A stretch of 64,000 nt of DNA from Aspidapion aeneum (lineage: Eukaryota > Arthropoda > Insecta > Coleoptera > Brentidae), in assembly GCA_963576565.1 (NCBI GenBank), contig OY755046.1, forward strand, positions 61,173,471 to 61,237,470, written 5' to 3'. Each line of letters begins with the position of its first letter. Positions within the stretch are counted from its first letter, which is position 1. The notes under the pieces are model-generated. The model was given only the letters and a program-made list of their open reading frames with translations. It made no database searches and was not told where the DNA came from. A program made the translations under genes and the position numbers. This document shows, piece after piece, positions 11,401 to 22,346 of this stretch.

Positions 11401-14400
11401 TTTTTATTCTGCAGTTTTTTTACATTTGTCATCTAATTCTCCTGGACTACTATGGGGAGTGGAGAGTTAAGATATAGAATAAACAATAAAGGGTGGTCAA
11501 TATTATTTTTCTGAATTGCATGGTTGGTGAAACCTCATTTAGTTTTTATTCTGCAACTTTTTTACACTTGTCATCCTATTCTCCCGTACTACTACGGGAA
11601 GTGGAGAGTTAAGATATAGCATAAACAATAAAGGGTGATCAATATTATTTTTCTGAATTGCATTTTTGGTGAAACCTCTTTTAGTTTTTATCCTGCATTT
11701 TTTTTACATTTGTTGGCTAATTCTTCCGGACTAGTACAGAGAGTGGAGAGTTAAGATATTGCATAAACAATAAAGGGTGGTCAATATTATTTTTCTGAAT
11801 TGCATTTTCAGTGAAACCTCTTTAAGTTTTTATCGAGGGGTGAACAGCTCTCACAATCGGTGTACACATTTCTCACAATCTTTACACAATCCCTCCCAAT
11901 CACTCAACAATCTTACCACAAAGTATTTTATTCTATTCTATTCACAATCCCTCACAATCTTACCACAATCCCTCACAATCTTTACACAATCCATTCCAAT
12001 CACTCACAATCCTTCATCCCACAATCTTTACACAGTCTGTCCCAATCACTCACAATCTGTCACAATGTTACCACAACCCCTCACAATCTTTCACAATCCA
12101 CAATGTTACCACAGTCCTTCACAATCCCGGAGACTATAGACATGATGACCTTTTTTTTTTTTGGTTGCAAGAATTTTTGGTGGGCTGTCGCCCCCCCGCC
12201 CCTTCAGGCACGCTACACCGCTGCACAGTCCTCCACAACCCCTCACACTCTTAGCAAAAGATTGTGGATTTTCACAATCGGTGTACACATTTTGGGTTAG
12301 CTGTTCACCCCTCGGTTTTTATGCTGTATATATGCTTAAAACATTTGTTGGCTGATTCTCCCTGACTACTATGGGGAGTGGAGAGTATATCATAAACAAT
12401 ACTACTACTACTCCCTTAAAGTAAAATGACTTTATTGAATTGCAAAATGTATGTTCAACCTGTCCCGCTGGATTTGCACTATCAAAATTGTAAGAAATAA
12501 AATTTATGAATATAAAAAAAAACATATTTAAAATTTTACGTTTTTGCTGTCTTTTATTGATAGGGACATTTTGTAAAACTCCAGTTATTAATATCCCAGT
12601 AATTGATACCTTCTTTGCTTACATTACTTTACTATCATGAGTTATTAAAAAATCTGACGGCACGGCAGTGCCTCGTCAAGTTCGCGCTGCCGTACCATCT
12701 TTTCTTGAAATATTTCAGCCCATATTTGACCTATCTAAAACTCTACTTTGGAATGAGCTACGAATCTGAAACTTTGCACAGTCGTAGATCTTTATAGAGT
12801 TAACAGTCCCTCCAAGTTTCATGGACTTCCATGAAGAAGTAAAGTAATTACGAAATTTCAAAAAACGTCGAAATTGCCACCCACTCACTCATGTATACAT
12901 ATAGATCATCAAAATTCTACTGTACTTCCAGACATGCTACAAAGCTGAAATTTGGCAGACTGATAGAAATTATGACCAAACCCCTGGAAAAAATCAAAAA
13001 ACCCCAAAATTCTAATTTACTCCCCTCCCCTATACATGTAATGTTATGTAAAGGTAACATTGCCCACTTCCAGAAACGCTAGAGAGCTGAGCTTTGGCAG
13101 AATGATAGGAACTAAGATAAAACTACAGGAAAAAATTAAAACACCCCAAAATTCTAATTTACTTCCCTCCCCTATAAATGTAAAGTTATGTAAAAGTAAC
13201 ACTGCCCACTTCCAGAAACGCTAGAGAGCTGAGCTTTGGAAGGCTAATGGGAACCTTGATAAAACCATGGGAAAAAACCTCAAAATTTTAAGTAAGGCAT
13301 TGCAAAAATTTCTTTACTACTTTAAAAATTAAATATTCAAGTCCTTTAAAAAAGAAGTGAAATCATAACAAAAACATTTTATGTAAAAAAAGCCGAGGTA
13401 CGCGAAAAAGGCATTCCGTAAAAAGAATTGAGATAAAGGTAAAGCCAAGTTCTCCAATACAATTTTCAAAATGAAAGGTTCTTACTAGTTTGGAAATGTT
13501 TGTCTAAAAATGCCGCCATAAAACTTATGTATCATATTGGGTTAAAATCGTTTAAGGTGTTCTTGAGTCATCGTATATTAAGACAGACAATTTATTTTAT
13601 TATCATTTATTATTATATGATCTAGGTGTTTTAGGAACTAAATAACTAACATTTTATAAAATTTTAAAAATAAAATGTTCACGTTTTCTTGTGTGGTGTC
13701 AAGTCAAGTAATAATTCTCGCCCTAAAAAAATGTTTCAGATTGTCCGCCCCTTGACGAGTGCGACCGCGTGCGCCTGTAGTAATTTATTAAGGTTACCTT
13801 TGACAACGCTGCAAAGCTTTCTGCGGGACTCTGGCGTATCGCGGTCTCTATTTAATAAATGCTATAGTCTATCTGTTTTTTATCCTCTTATGGAAATTTA
13901 TACCCCCAGATGTGAAATTTAAAATCTGTAGATTTATTTATACCTCATTGCTAACAATTTTTTCTCTCTTTTTTTTTAAGAAGTTCTTCGTAGACGGCGC
14001 GAGGATCGAGGCGGCCTATAGAAAGTACTTTTACCGCGCAGACGTAAGTCAAACACAGGAATCCTTTACCGTTTTGGTGTGCCATGCTAATGTGATACGA
14101 TACTTTGTGTGTAGGTAAGTCAAAAAGTTTATAAAATACAGGGTTTTATTGGCTAAGATGATAATATTGAAGGTAGTAAGTAATTCTTAGGTCCATTTTG
14201 ATAAAAACAAACGTTATATCGTCATTAGTTTCAAAATTAATCCTCCTATACGGTAAAACTATCTATATTTAGTTAATAATCCCACTACTTTCATCCCAAT
14301 GCATTTTCTTCACTTTATTTAAATGTAATAATAAGGAATTTATTCCGTTTTTCGCCTTTCCTGTAAAAATCATATTTTTGAATTTGCGTCATTGTTTTGC

Positions 14401-17400
14401 CGGGACAGCCTAAACGTCTTGATTTGTGCAATATAGGGTGTTAAATGTTTTCAAAAAAATCTACTTTTGTATTAATGCCTGTAAAACTGCTTTAAAGATA
14501 TTTTTGTGAAATTTGGTACACACTTTCAATTCATCAAGAGGTACTTTTTGTGTGTATGAGGGTTAGACGGCTGATCGCCTGAAGGAGAGAAAACTAGAGA
14601 TTTCACAAAAAGTATCCCAAAGTTAAATTCACCCCGTCTGGGAAAACAAAAGTTTATTGAACTAAAACAAAGGAAAAAAGTCGGCAACACGCTAGAAGCT
14701 TTCCTTCTTTCATTTAACAGCAGTTCCACAGATTCACTCGCGGCGCCGCGGACTTTCTTGTGGATGGATTTTTGGTCTTAATCTTAAAACACGTGTGACT
14801 TCTTTCAGTGTCTTTTCGGAAGTGGTTCTTCATTCCCCTGTCAAATACAGGGGGCGCTTCAAACTCCCAGCGTGTGCAAAGCGCGCATGATTTTGCCAAA
14901 ATGATCAGGTGTTCAAAAAGAAAATAACTTTCAACAAAGAGAAAAATTATCACCTGATCGGAAACAAGGTGTTTCTTTTTTAAAGGTTTGGCTGAAGAGC
15001 CCAAAAATATCAAAACAAAATTTAAGGTTAGGTTTTCCAAAAAACTCAAATAAAAACAAAAATAAAAAATAACTGTTAAAATTGCATTCATGAAGGTGTC
15101 GAGTGCTTCCTCTGGCGACTGAAATCTTTGACCACGCAGTCCATTCTTGATTTTTGTATAGAAATCGTTGGGACTTAGGTTGGGATTGTATGGAGGATGG
15201 TCCAACAATTCGACGTTTTTGTTGGGTTAAAAATTCAATGGTTTTTTGTGCTTTGTGCGAAGTTGCATTGTCTTTTGCTGAAGGATGATGCGGCATTCGG
15301 GGTTCGTTTTTCGAAGCTCAGCGATGACTTTCGGCAAACAAATGGTGATGTACCAATCGGCAGTAACAGTACTTTGATCTTCTAGAGGAATTGTTGCCAC
15401 GACAGGACCTGCTTTTGAGACAAATGTCGCGACCATCTTTTTGAATACACTTCTTCGAGAACTGATAACTTTTTTTGGCTTTTCTTTATCTTGGAACACC
15501 CAAACAGAAGGGGGTTCATATGAGTAAATCCACAATTCATTACCATTGACACGTTTTTCGAGTTTCCTGCCTCAAACCCAGTTTTCTGACACCAATTGAC
15601 CCTAGCTTCTTTCTGTTCTTCGGTTATCAAATACGGTATACAGCGAGCAATTAATTTTCTTACCTCTAATTCTTCATGCAAAGTTTCTTGAATTGAGGTC
15701 TTGACGAGGGGTGATCAGCTGCCCACAGTAGGTGTACAAATTTCTCTACAGGACCCTACAGGACTTCCACAGGACTCTACAGGACCACACAGCGGCATAG
15801 CGTGTGGAAGGCTCGGGGGGTTCATCGCCCCCCTCCGCCCGAGGGTACTGGCGCCCCATGGGTTCTCTAAGTATGATTAAGTTGTAGGGCCGGCAAAGGC
15901 AAATCGGTTGTCTAACAAAAACGAGAGTTAAGACATGATGACCTTTTTTTTTTTTGGTCACGCATTTTTTATGGGTTTTCAGCCTTCGACCCCCCGCCCA
16001 TTCAGGCACGCTACGCCGCTGCTTCCACAGGACTATACAGACCCCACAGGCAGGACTTGTACAGGACACTACAGGACCAAAACTTTATTAAAGTCCTGTA
16101 GGATGGTGTACAAATTTGGTTCAGGTGATCACCCCTCGGGTCTTGAAATCCTCAAGCTCGCTATATGTCACATGTCAATCTTCCGTGATGAGCATGCGCC
16201 CAGCATCAATGTTTTCCTGGGTGACAGCCCTTTTTGGTGCACCTGGCCTTGGATCGTCGCCAAGGCTAATCCGTCCACGCTTGCGTTCTCCATACCAATT
16301 CGGCAAGGCATTCTTGTTGAGATAATTTCCTTCGAGAGTTGTAAAAAATTATAGCCCAAAAATGTTCCCGGTTTAATTCTATTTTTCGACTGATTTGTTA
16401 GCTTAAAAAATTCACTGTAGCTATAAAACTATTTAATTTTTTTTCATTGCATTTGGTTGGCCTACGCTTCGGAGGCGAACTGGCCACAGTCTGCAACTTA
16501 ATGCTCTGATTTCTGATTTGGACAATCACAACACACTCACATTCATACACATATAGACCCCCATGGTAGGCCATTTTCTTTTCTCATGGAGGATTTAATT
16601 TTGCCTAATGCTCTTTGTCGAACACAGGGGTCTTTATCGTGCTAGCCCCATCTATGCTCTTAACACGGGACCACCGGCTTAGCGTGACTTCCGAACCACG
16701 GTCTTGTATTCATCATCAACTTTGCCTACTTCGTTCATGCCCAAACTTCGCCCAAGACAGGCTTTACCCCTACTTCCGGTAAATCTGTATTCACAATCGG
16801 AGAGTAGGTTCGAGTTTGTAGTGGCAGGCATGGGATTCGAACTACACACCCTCTGATTAGCAATCAGACAGCTCGCCCACTGAACCACTCAGGGCCACAA
16901 CTGAAGTTTTGAATTTAGGTTAGGAAAAGATTGAGGTTAAGTTTTAGTAACGACAAATATAAAAGATTGCCCTCCTACTATGAGTGCGTTCGAGTAGAAA
17001 ACCCGTCGAGCGAGTGGGGCGTAGTGACGTCACGGACTGAACGCCCTGGTTTTCGCGGATCGACTCGAACGGAAAAGGCATTCACCGGTTATAAACACAG
17101 ATTAGGTTAGATAAAATAGTCGCCGCTTTGCCATTACCCACCAGAATGCGGTTACAGAACGTGGTTACAGAACCGCTGGCCGATGGTTAAAGCGTCACTG
17201 TCTCACAGTCTTTCTTCTTCATCCTCCTCAGAATCTTGGAAAAATAATTCTACTGCAAACTGAACTGTATTTTAGTTGACAACAAAAACAGTAAGAAAAC
17301 AGTCGTAAAAAATGTTCACAAAAGTTTAAAAGTATAAAAAAGTAGCGTTTTGTAATACGCCCAATTTTCTCCATCCTCAAGCTCGGGTCATATCGAGCGT

Positions 17401-17686
17401 GCCCCGAGGGTTCGCTCGGTGGCATCTCGAAAGCAAAAGGGCGGGCTCCGAGCGTCAACTCAAACGGAAAAATGGACCTCGGGGCGCCCGGGTTGCCTAC
17501 TCGAACGCACTCTATGTACTCCTGTGATATTTTAGGGCTTTGCAATTCCCACCTGAAGCCTGGCTCAGAATATCCCTAAAAAATGGAAGCATTACTTGGA
17601 TCACCATTGCCCCAAACGGCTATGTCGCGCTTAGAACACTGGGGGATGCTGGATTCATGCCTCCTGAATGTCTCACAACTTCATGA
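5420..17686 (+). CDS. Pgam5: Serine/threonine-protein phosphatase Pgam5, mitochondrial
   Basis: Five exons: 5420-5574, 5650-5792, 11117-11367, 13981-14114 and 17536-17686. All are GT-AG with matching phases and encode 277 residues (human about 289). Residues 6-28 form a hydrophobic segment fitting the N-terminal mitochondrial membrane anchor. WDDNWD at 46-51 is the family's multimerisation motif. The catalytic phosphohistidine motif RHG is at 92-94 (His93). PRAQETG lies in exon 3 and the second catalytic histidine is His218 in VCHANVIRY. The C-terminus ALQFPPEAW...[13 protein letters not shown] is colinear with animal PGAM5. This is a PGAM-fold Ser/Thr/His phosphatase of mitochondrial membranes involved in mitophagy and stress signalling (family knowledge). 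Introns 2 to 4 (5.3, 2.6 and 3.4 kb) are packed with transposable elements, while the coding sequence is intact. The last eight codons, with the stop, form the start of a 900-bp tandem repeat. Confidence 0.95.
5824..6716. mobile_element. Non-autonomous element with about 128-bp internal tandem units (copy 1)
   Basis: Short inverted termini (CAAGCTTTTAT on the left, ATAAAAGCTTG on the right) enclose about four tandem units of about 128 bp. Each unit contains a conserved ATCCGATTTGGATGAAATTT block and a C-rich CCACCCCTACCCCC block. The same termini and units recur at 28089-28760. The repeat creates a spurious minus-strand frame at 5896-6219. It lies in Pgam5 intron 2. Confidence 0.65.
7040..8549 (-). 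mobile_element. RTE-like non-LTR retrotransposon, 5'-truncated reverse transcriptase
   Basis: The minus-strand frame 7286-8548 (420 codons) covers most of a reverse transcriptase. It has [16 protein letters not shown], the [16 protein letters not shown] block, [24 protein letters not shown] and the catalytic FADD box (FADDQVIV). The C-terminus continues in another frame at 7071-7289 with [15 protein letters not shown], so one frameshift near 7287 breaks the ORF. No endonuclease domain remains: homology stops at 8549, where an unrelated palindromic repeat begins. The 3' end shows a short TAG-repeat tail, typical of RTE-like elements. Relatives lie at 25211-27148, 38924-40390 and 56087-57140. 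It lies in Pgam5 intron 2. Confidence 0.85.
8600..8874. repeat. Single-copy relative of the palindromic MITE array
   Basis: Contains one copy of the palindrome built on GGTGTTCTGCTAACTTTAT (8717-8754) with the flanking GGCACGGCAAATTTTTTG and AACGGCAAATTGTGCAC blocks. It ends with the same outer terminus (AATTTCCAAAGTTGTTCTGC) as the large array at 29350-33537. It shows that the unit exists outside the array. Confidence 0.75.
8875..9554. other. Unresolved intronic stretch
   Basis: AT-rich to 9110, then a GC-richer block (9120-9540) with short open frames on the minus strand and one donor-like GTGAGT. No family is recognisable. It may be part of a transposable element that captured host sequence, but nothing here proves that. 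Confidence 0.25.
9555..10345 (-). mobile_element. Second LINE type, 3' half of reverse transcriptase
   Basis: Reading the minus strand from about 10340 gives [12 protein letters not shown] (the catalytic Ala-Asp-Asp box), then [17 protein letters not shown]. It then shifts frame into the 176-codon segment 9555-10085 with [16 protein letters not shown] and [16 protein letters not shown]. This order (FADD, thumb, C-terminal domain) is typical of jockey/CR1-like LINEs. It is truncated at both ends and frameshifted, and is distinct from the RTE-like family in this window. Confidence 0.75.
10383..11102. mobile_element. Hairpin-ended MITE, copy 1 (720 bp)
   Basis: TA dinucleotides flank the element (10381-10382 and 11103-11104). 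Each end carries its own hairpin: AGCTCACAC...GTGTGAGCT at 10388-10423 and again at 11039-11079. The interior has a (GTCT)n microsatellite next to a block ending in AATGAAATTTGGTACC, and three tandem units around GTGTGATATCAAACGAAAGG. A second copy lies inverted at 29543-30285, and the shared limits define the ends. It sits 12 bp upstream of the last base of the Pgam5 exon 3 acceptor. Confidence 0.8.
11397..12425. repeat. About 143-bp tandem repeat in Pgam5 intron 3
   Basis: Units contain CATTTGT, then the CTACTATGGGGAGTGGAGAG block and ATAAACAATAAAGGGTGGTC. They start near 11397, 11538 and 11683. A further unit is split by the element at 11834-12314 and resumes at 12315. Confidence 0.7.
11834..12314. 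mobile_element. CGAGGGGTG-family element 1 (481 bp, CACAATC-word interior)
   Basis: Flanked by an exact 8-bp target duplication GTTTTTAT (11826-11833 and 12315-12322). Neighbouring copies of the host tandem repeat provide empty-site versions. The inverted terminus CGAGGGGTGAACAGCT is perfect over 16 bp. The interior is mostly variants of CACAATC spaced about 10-11 bp apart, with a 95-bp core (12139-12235) shared with element 2. GGTGTACACATTT occurs near both ends in the same orientation. There is no ORF. An 8-bp duplication fits the hAT or P superfamilies, but no transposase is visible. Confidence 0.85.
12890..13290. repeat. About 141-bp tandem repeat
   Basis: Three diverged units starting near 12930, 13071 and 13212. 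They share GCTGARMTTTGG near the start, a CACCCCAAAATTCTAATTTA block and a CCCACTTCCAGAAACGCTAGAG block. Non-coding, in Pgam5 intron 3. Apart from this, 12600-13980 is AT-rich with nothing recognised. Confidence 0.6.
14700..16360 (-). mobile_element. Degenerate mariner element interrupted by element 2
   Basis: Minus-strand transposase fragments in order: [20 protein letters not shown] (about 16240-16300), [20 protein letters not shown] (15600-15680), [19 protein letters not shown] (15460-15535), [16 protein letters not shown] (15260-15330) and [20 protein letters not shown] (15130-15190). This is the order of mariner-type transposases. The copy has several frameshifts and is dead. Element 2 (15705-16138) splits it between the N-terminal region and the EELEVRKL block. 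Confidence 0.8.
15705..16138. mobile_element. CGAGGGGTG-family element 2 (434 bp, ACAGGAC-word interior)
   Basis: An exact 8-bp target duplication GGTCTTGA (15697-15704 and 16139-16146) lies inside a mariner transposase. Removing the element and one duplicate restores the transposase frame across the site. The left terminus is CGAGGGGTGATCAGCT and the right terminus differs by one base. The outer interior is made of ACAGGAC-type words spaced about 10 bp. The centre (about 15789-16021) has its own inverted ends (CAGCGGCATAGCGTG / CACGCTACGCCGCTG), suggesting a nested MITE. GGTGTACAAATTT lies near both ends in the same orientation. Confidence 0.85.
16460..16898 (-). mobile_element. tRNA-derived SINE, copy 1
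   Basis: The minus strand starts with a tRNA-like head. An A box TGGTTCAGTGG (complement of 16878-16888), a TGATTGCTAATCA anticodon-arm-like stretch and a B box GTTCGAATCCC (complement of 16832-16842) form an RNA polymerase III promoter. The anticodon-arm sequence suggests a tRNA-Ser(GCT)-like ancestor (inference). The body contains GGTAAAGCCTGTCTTGGGCG and recurs at 57515-57785. Confidence 0.8.
16983..17511. mobile_element. TIR element with 5-bp duplication near Pgam5 exon 5
   Basis: Inverted termini AGTGCGTTCGAGTAG and CTACTCGAACGCACT are flanked by CTATG on both sides (16978-16982, 17512-17516). The ends are GC-rich and CpG-rich, unlike the surrounding intron, and TGACGTCA (a CRE core) lies at about 17026. 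No ORF. The element ends 24 bp before the last base of the exon 5 acceptor. Confidence 0.7.
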
Positions 17687-20395
17687 ATAATAACTTAACT
17701 GGTGTTTGGGGTGAGTGTGAATTTAAAATAGATCAAAATTGTTAAGATTTTGGTGCACACCAAATTTTCATGTACCTATTCGTTCAAGAATATTGTCGGA
17801 ATCTTGACTAAAAACGTTTATTTCTTAAGTAAAATAGAATCGAAATAATAAAGTAAATTTAAAATAGATCAACATTGTTAAGATTTTGCTGCACACCAAA
17901 TTTTTATGTACCTATTCGTTCAAGAATATTGTCAGAATCTTGACTAAAAAGGTTTATTTTTTAAGTAAAATAGAATGAAAATAATAAAGTAAAATAATAG
18001 AGGGTATTTTTCATTGAAAATGCGGTGTAAATTCTGCAATAGAAGGTGTTATGAAAAATTTGTATTATACAAAATGTGTCACTTATACAAAAATACATTT
18101 TATAAAAAAATTTCATATAATAATAATAAAATTAAATTATAAAGACTCTTTTTTGCTTGTGACCATTTTAGTATAATGCATGCTGTTCAAGACAAACCAT
18201 CTTTTAACCAGTATTGTTTATAATTTTAATTCTTTTTAATCATTTAATTTTTAACATAAAGATAGAACATTATCAATATCAATACACTATACTTAAAAAT
18301 ATATTGTTTATCATTTTCTTCTGGAAATGTTAACTCTTGCGTTGATATATAAAAAAATATATTTTTATTAACACAAGACCAGCCCATAAAAAAAATTATA
18401 TATAAAGAATGTTTCCATTACAAACACAGAGGGATAATTATTTGACTTATTTTATGACTAAAACAAGTTCCTATACATGTAGGTCTGTAAATATATCACC
18501 AATCTACAAAATGTTAAACATTCATTTTATTTTAAATTTTTCTTGAAGTTTTTAAGATATTTCCTGAATGTCTCACAACTTCATGAATAATGACTTGACT
18601 GGTTTTTGGAGTAAGTGTGAATTTAAAATAGAACAAAATTGTTAAGATTTTGGTGCACACCAAATTTTCATGTACCTATTCGTTCAAGAATATTGTCAGA
18701 ATCTTGACTAAAAACGTTTATTTTTTAAGTAAAATAGAATCAAAATTATAAAGTAAATTTAAAATAGATCAAAATTGTTAAGATTTTGCTGCACACCAAA
18801 TTTTCATGTACCTATTCGTTTAAAAATATTGTCAGAATCTTGGCTAAAAACGTTTATTTTTTAAGTAAAATAGAATGAAAATAATAAAGTAAAATAATAG
18901 AGGATATTTTTCATTGGGAATTCGGTGTAAATTCTGCAGTAGAAGGTGTTATGAAAAATGTGTATTATACAAAATGTGTCACTTATACAAAAATACATTT
19001 TATAAAAAAAAATTATATAGTAATAATAAAATTAAATTATAAAGACTCTTTTTTGCTTGTGACCATTTTAGTATAATGCATGCTGTTCAAGACAAACCAT
19101 CTTTTAACCAGTATTGTTTATAATTTTAATTCTTCTTAATCATTTAATTTTTAACATAAAGATAGAACATTATCAAAATAAATAAAATTATACAATATAC
19201 TTAAAAATATATTGTTTATCATTTTCTTCTGGAAATTTTAACTCTTGGGTTGATATATAAAAAAATATATTTTTATTAACACAAGACCAGCCCATTAAAA
19301 AAAAATTATATATAAAGAATGTTTCCATTACAAACACAGAGGGATAATTATTTGACTTATTTTATGACTAAAACAAGTTCCTATACATGTAGGTCTGTAA
19401 ATGTATCACCAATCTACAAAATGTTAAACATTCATTTTATTTTAAATTTTTTCTTGAAGTTTTTAAGATATTTCCTGAATGTCTCACAACTTCATGAATA
19501 ATAACTTGACTGGTTTTTGGGGTAAGTGTGAATTTAAAATAGATCAAAATTGTTACGATTTTGCTGCACACCAAATTTTCATGTACCTATTCGTTGAAGA
19601 ATATTGTCGGGATCTTGACTAAAAACGTTTATTTTTTAAGTAAAATAGAATCAAAATAATAAAGTAAATTTAAAATAGATCAAAATTGTTAAGATTTTGC
19701 TGCACACCAAATTTTCTTGTACCTATTTGTTTAAGAATATTGTCAGAATCTTGACTAAAAACGTTTATTTTTTAAGTAAAATAGAATGAAAATAATAAAG
19801 TAAAATATTAGAGGGTATTTTTCATTGGAAATTCGGTGTAAATTCTGCAATTCATGTGTGTTATGAAGAATGTGTATTATACAAAATGTGTCACTTATAT
19901 GTAAATACATTTTCTAAAAAAATTTGCCAATTATCGCCGTGGCTATTTGCAGACCTATAATTTCTTGATGATAATAAAATAAAATAATTTATACTTTTTT
20001 TTTCTTGTGACCATTTTAGTATATTGCATGTTTTTCAAAACAAACCATCTTTAACCAGTATTGTTTATAATTTTAATTATTTTTTAATCATTTAATTTTT
20101 AACATCAAGATAGAACATTATCAAAATAAATAAAATACACTAGATTATAAAATATATTGTTTATCATTATCTTTTGGAAATTTTAACTTAACACCAGCCC
20201 ATTAAAAAAAATATATAAAGAATGTTTCTAAGTGTCTATTACAAATACAGAGGGATAATTATTTGACTTATTTTATGACTAAAACAAGTTCCTATAAATG
20301 TAGGTCTGCAAATGTATGACCAATTTACAGTGTTAAAATTTCATGTTATTTTTAATTTTATCTTTACAGCTCTTGAAGTTTTTGGGATATTTGGC
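17663..20395 (+). repeat. Triplicated Pgam5 3' end (about 900-bp tandem repeat)
   Basis: Three units start at 17663, 18563 and 19474 with CCTGAATGTCTCACAACT. The first contains the last codons and stop of Pgam5. Later units repeat this coding tail and the following UTR-like sequence. Each unit includes two about 170-bp subrepeats containing GCACACCAAATTT and GTACCTATTCGTT, and AATAAA-type signals. Unit 3 is the most diverged. Downstream, 20396-20835 has no recognisable feature. Confidence 0.85.
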
Positions 20396-20835
20396 TTAAA
20401 CTTGTAACCTAAATTAAACTACAGGGCATGTATCATTAAACATGCCAAATAATAAATCTACTAAGAAGATATTTGTTATTGGTTCATTTCCATCTCTGAA
20501 TTTTTTTTGATCACTACTGGTAGAAATTATAATACAAAATACATTACTTGTTTTCTCTAGGAACTTTTTGTTTTTTTTTATTTGCCATTTAACAAAGCGG
20601 CAAAAATTTTAGGAGCAGGAAAATTTATAAAACCCAGTAGGTAGGTAACAAAGTTCTTGGACTTATATTTATAGGAACTAAGTATAAAAATAAGGCAACA
20701 AATCACCCTTCTTCATTTGTACATGACATTTAAAAACACCCTATATACTATACAGTAGTGGCTAATAATTTGGCAACCACCTAAAACACTATGAAAATCT
20801 GATCCTACACTTACTATCAAAAAAATAGTGGTGTA

Positions 20836-21399
20836 CAGTGACACCTCTCCTTGCAGACACCTCTATTAAGCGGACACTCCCTTTAGGCGGACAAATTTGT
20901 TGAAACCAAGTTTTTCCCTATTTCTTTACATGTAAAATTCACTCCTATACCCGGACGATGAAAACTTTTTTTGGTTAAAAAATTCTGAAACCTCCCTTGA
21001 CCGGACACGAACCTCTGACAACATGACGGAACGCTGCACGACAAGGGCATAAATATTATGTAGTATGTTGGCAACAACGCACTCTGCAGCCGGGAAATTA
21101 CCTCTTTCCGTTTTAATGCGGAGACCAAATACTTCTGTCGTATTTACAACATATTTTATTCGGCGAGACTGCTGTATTTTATTTTTATTATTCAGTTGGG
21201 TACTAATAGATCTCTTTGAAATGGCGCCTAGTAAAAAACTTCTTAGTTTACGTAAAAAATAAAAGTTGTTAACGTTTCGGAGAAGGAACATCTATATATT
21301 ATTAAAATTTCGAAGTTCTCTCCCATAAGCGGACACCTCCAATAAGAGGACAAAATCGACGAAACCGTGAGTGGTGTCCGCTTATAAGAGGTATCACTG
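20836..21399. mobile_element. pogo/Tigger-like non-autonomous element
   Basis: TA-flanked (20834-20835, 21400-21401) with termini CAGTGACACCTCT and AGAGGTATCACTG. Both end regions contain repeated AAGCGGACAC words, typical of Tigger-type elements. A short frame starts MAPSKKLLSLRKK at 21220 and stops at once, resembling the start of a CENP-B-like DNA-binding domain, so this looks like an internally deleted derivative. Confidence 0.65.
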
Positions 21400-22346
21400 T
21401 ATTTGGTGGTGTGAAACATGGGGGAAGCACACCAAAAAAAAATGCGGCACAAAATTTTTTTTGAGTGCCACGCTCAACTTTTTGCACCATCGAGTAACTA
21501 TGAAATCGTCGAAAAACAATACAAATATAAAATGACCGATAACGCCAAGTTGTCTCAGTGCACTAATTTAAGGTGGACATAAGCTAACTTTAACAGTCAA
21601 TAACGGGACATCACGGGGGTGCGGTCGACATCGATCGCCGCAATTGATTCACAAGAGCACTAACCGAAGTAAGGCCCAGATTCTGTGTACTGTAAAAGTG
21701 TATATCGTCCTCTCTTTCTATATTTCGTAATTAGAATGCGACAACATCTACGGTGGCCAGAATTTGGGTCCAGGTAAGAGCGGCACCGTCGGCAGCCGGC
21801 CTACGCATCCTCGTTTGAACACGAATACAAACACATACATACCGGGTATTAATTCCTAGTTAGTATTCAAGTCTGGTGAATTCCTTTTGGGGTTAATTAA
21901 TACTTTATTAAACAAAAAATTATTAAATTTTAATCTTTTTTTAAAGTAAAATTTAAGAATGTGCATGTGCACATGGAGCAACATTAAATTTTGTATTGCA
22001 TTTTGGTCACTTCTAAAAACAATTTTTTTCTGTGTATTTACGCAAAACGGGCTTAAATAATTTAAAAGGGGGGTAAACATTTTATTTCTCCTGAATATTC
22101 CATAACAATTGGACAAACAATAGTCTAGATATAAATTTTTAAATTTGACAAATATGTTTAAAAAAAATAATAATTTACATATCTATCTTTAGGAGGTAAA
22201 AATAAAACTCCCTTTTTGAATAATCTCAGCCAGTTTTGCCTAAAAAAACACAGAAATAAAGTTTTATAAAAGCCATTTTTTAAAGGTGACAAAGGCATTT
22301 TAAAGTTTTATGAAAAAAATCGCAGTAGCACGTCAAATGAGAAATA
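21400..22346. other. Unresolved intergenic stretch
   Basis: Between the pogo-like element and the next foldback. 21480-21830 has a GC-richer patch and the rest is AT-rich. Open frames are short and unrecognised. Confidence 0.25.

Noticed and set aside
11834..12314. CRISPR-like look of the CACAATC repeats
   Set aside because: Repeats are 7-10 bp, degenerate, without unique spacers, in a eukaryotic intron; they are the interior of a TIR element.
16820..16898. Possible functional tRNA-Ser gene
   Set aside because: A and B boxes are present but the acceptor stem does not close and the sequence continues into a repeated SINE body.
17020..17060. CpG-rich block in Pgam5 intron 4 as a host CpG-island promoter
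   Set aside because: It belongs to a TIR element with clear ends and a target duplication, so the base composition is explained by the insertion; only a possible regulatory side effect is kept as a finding.
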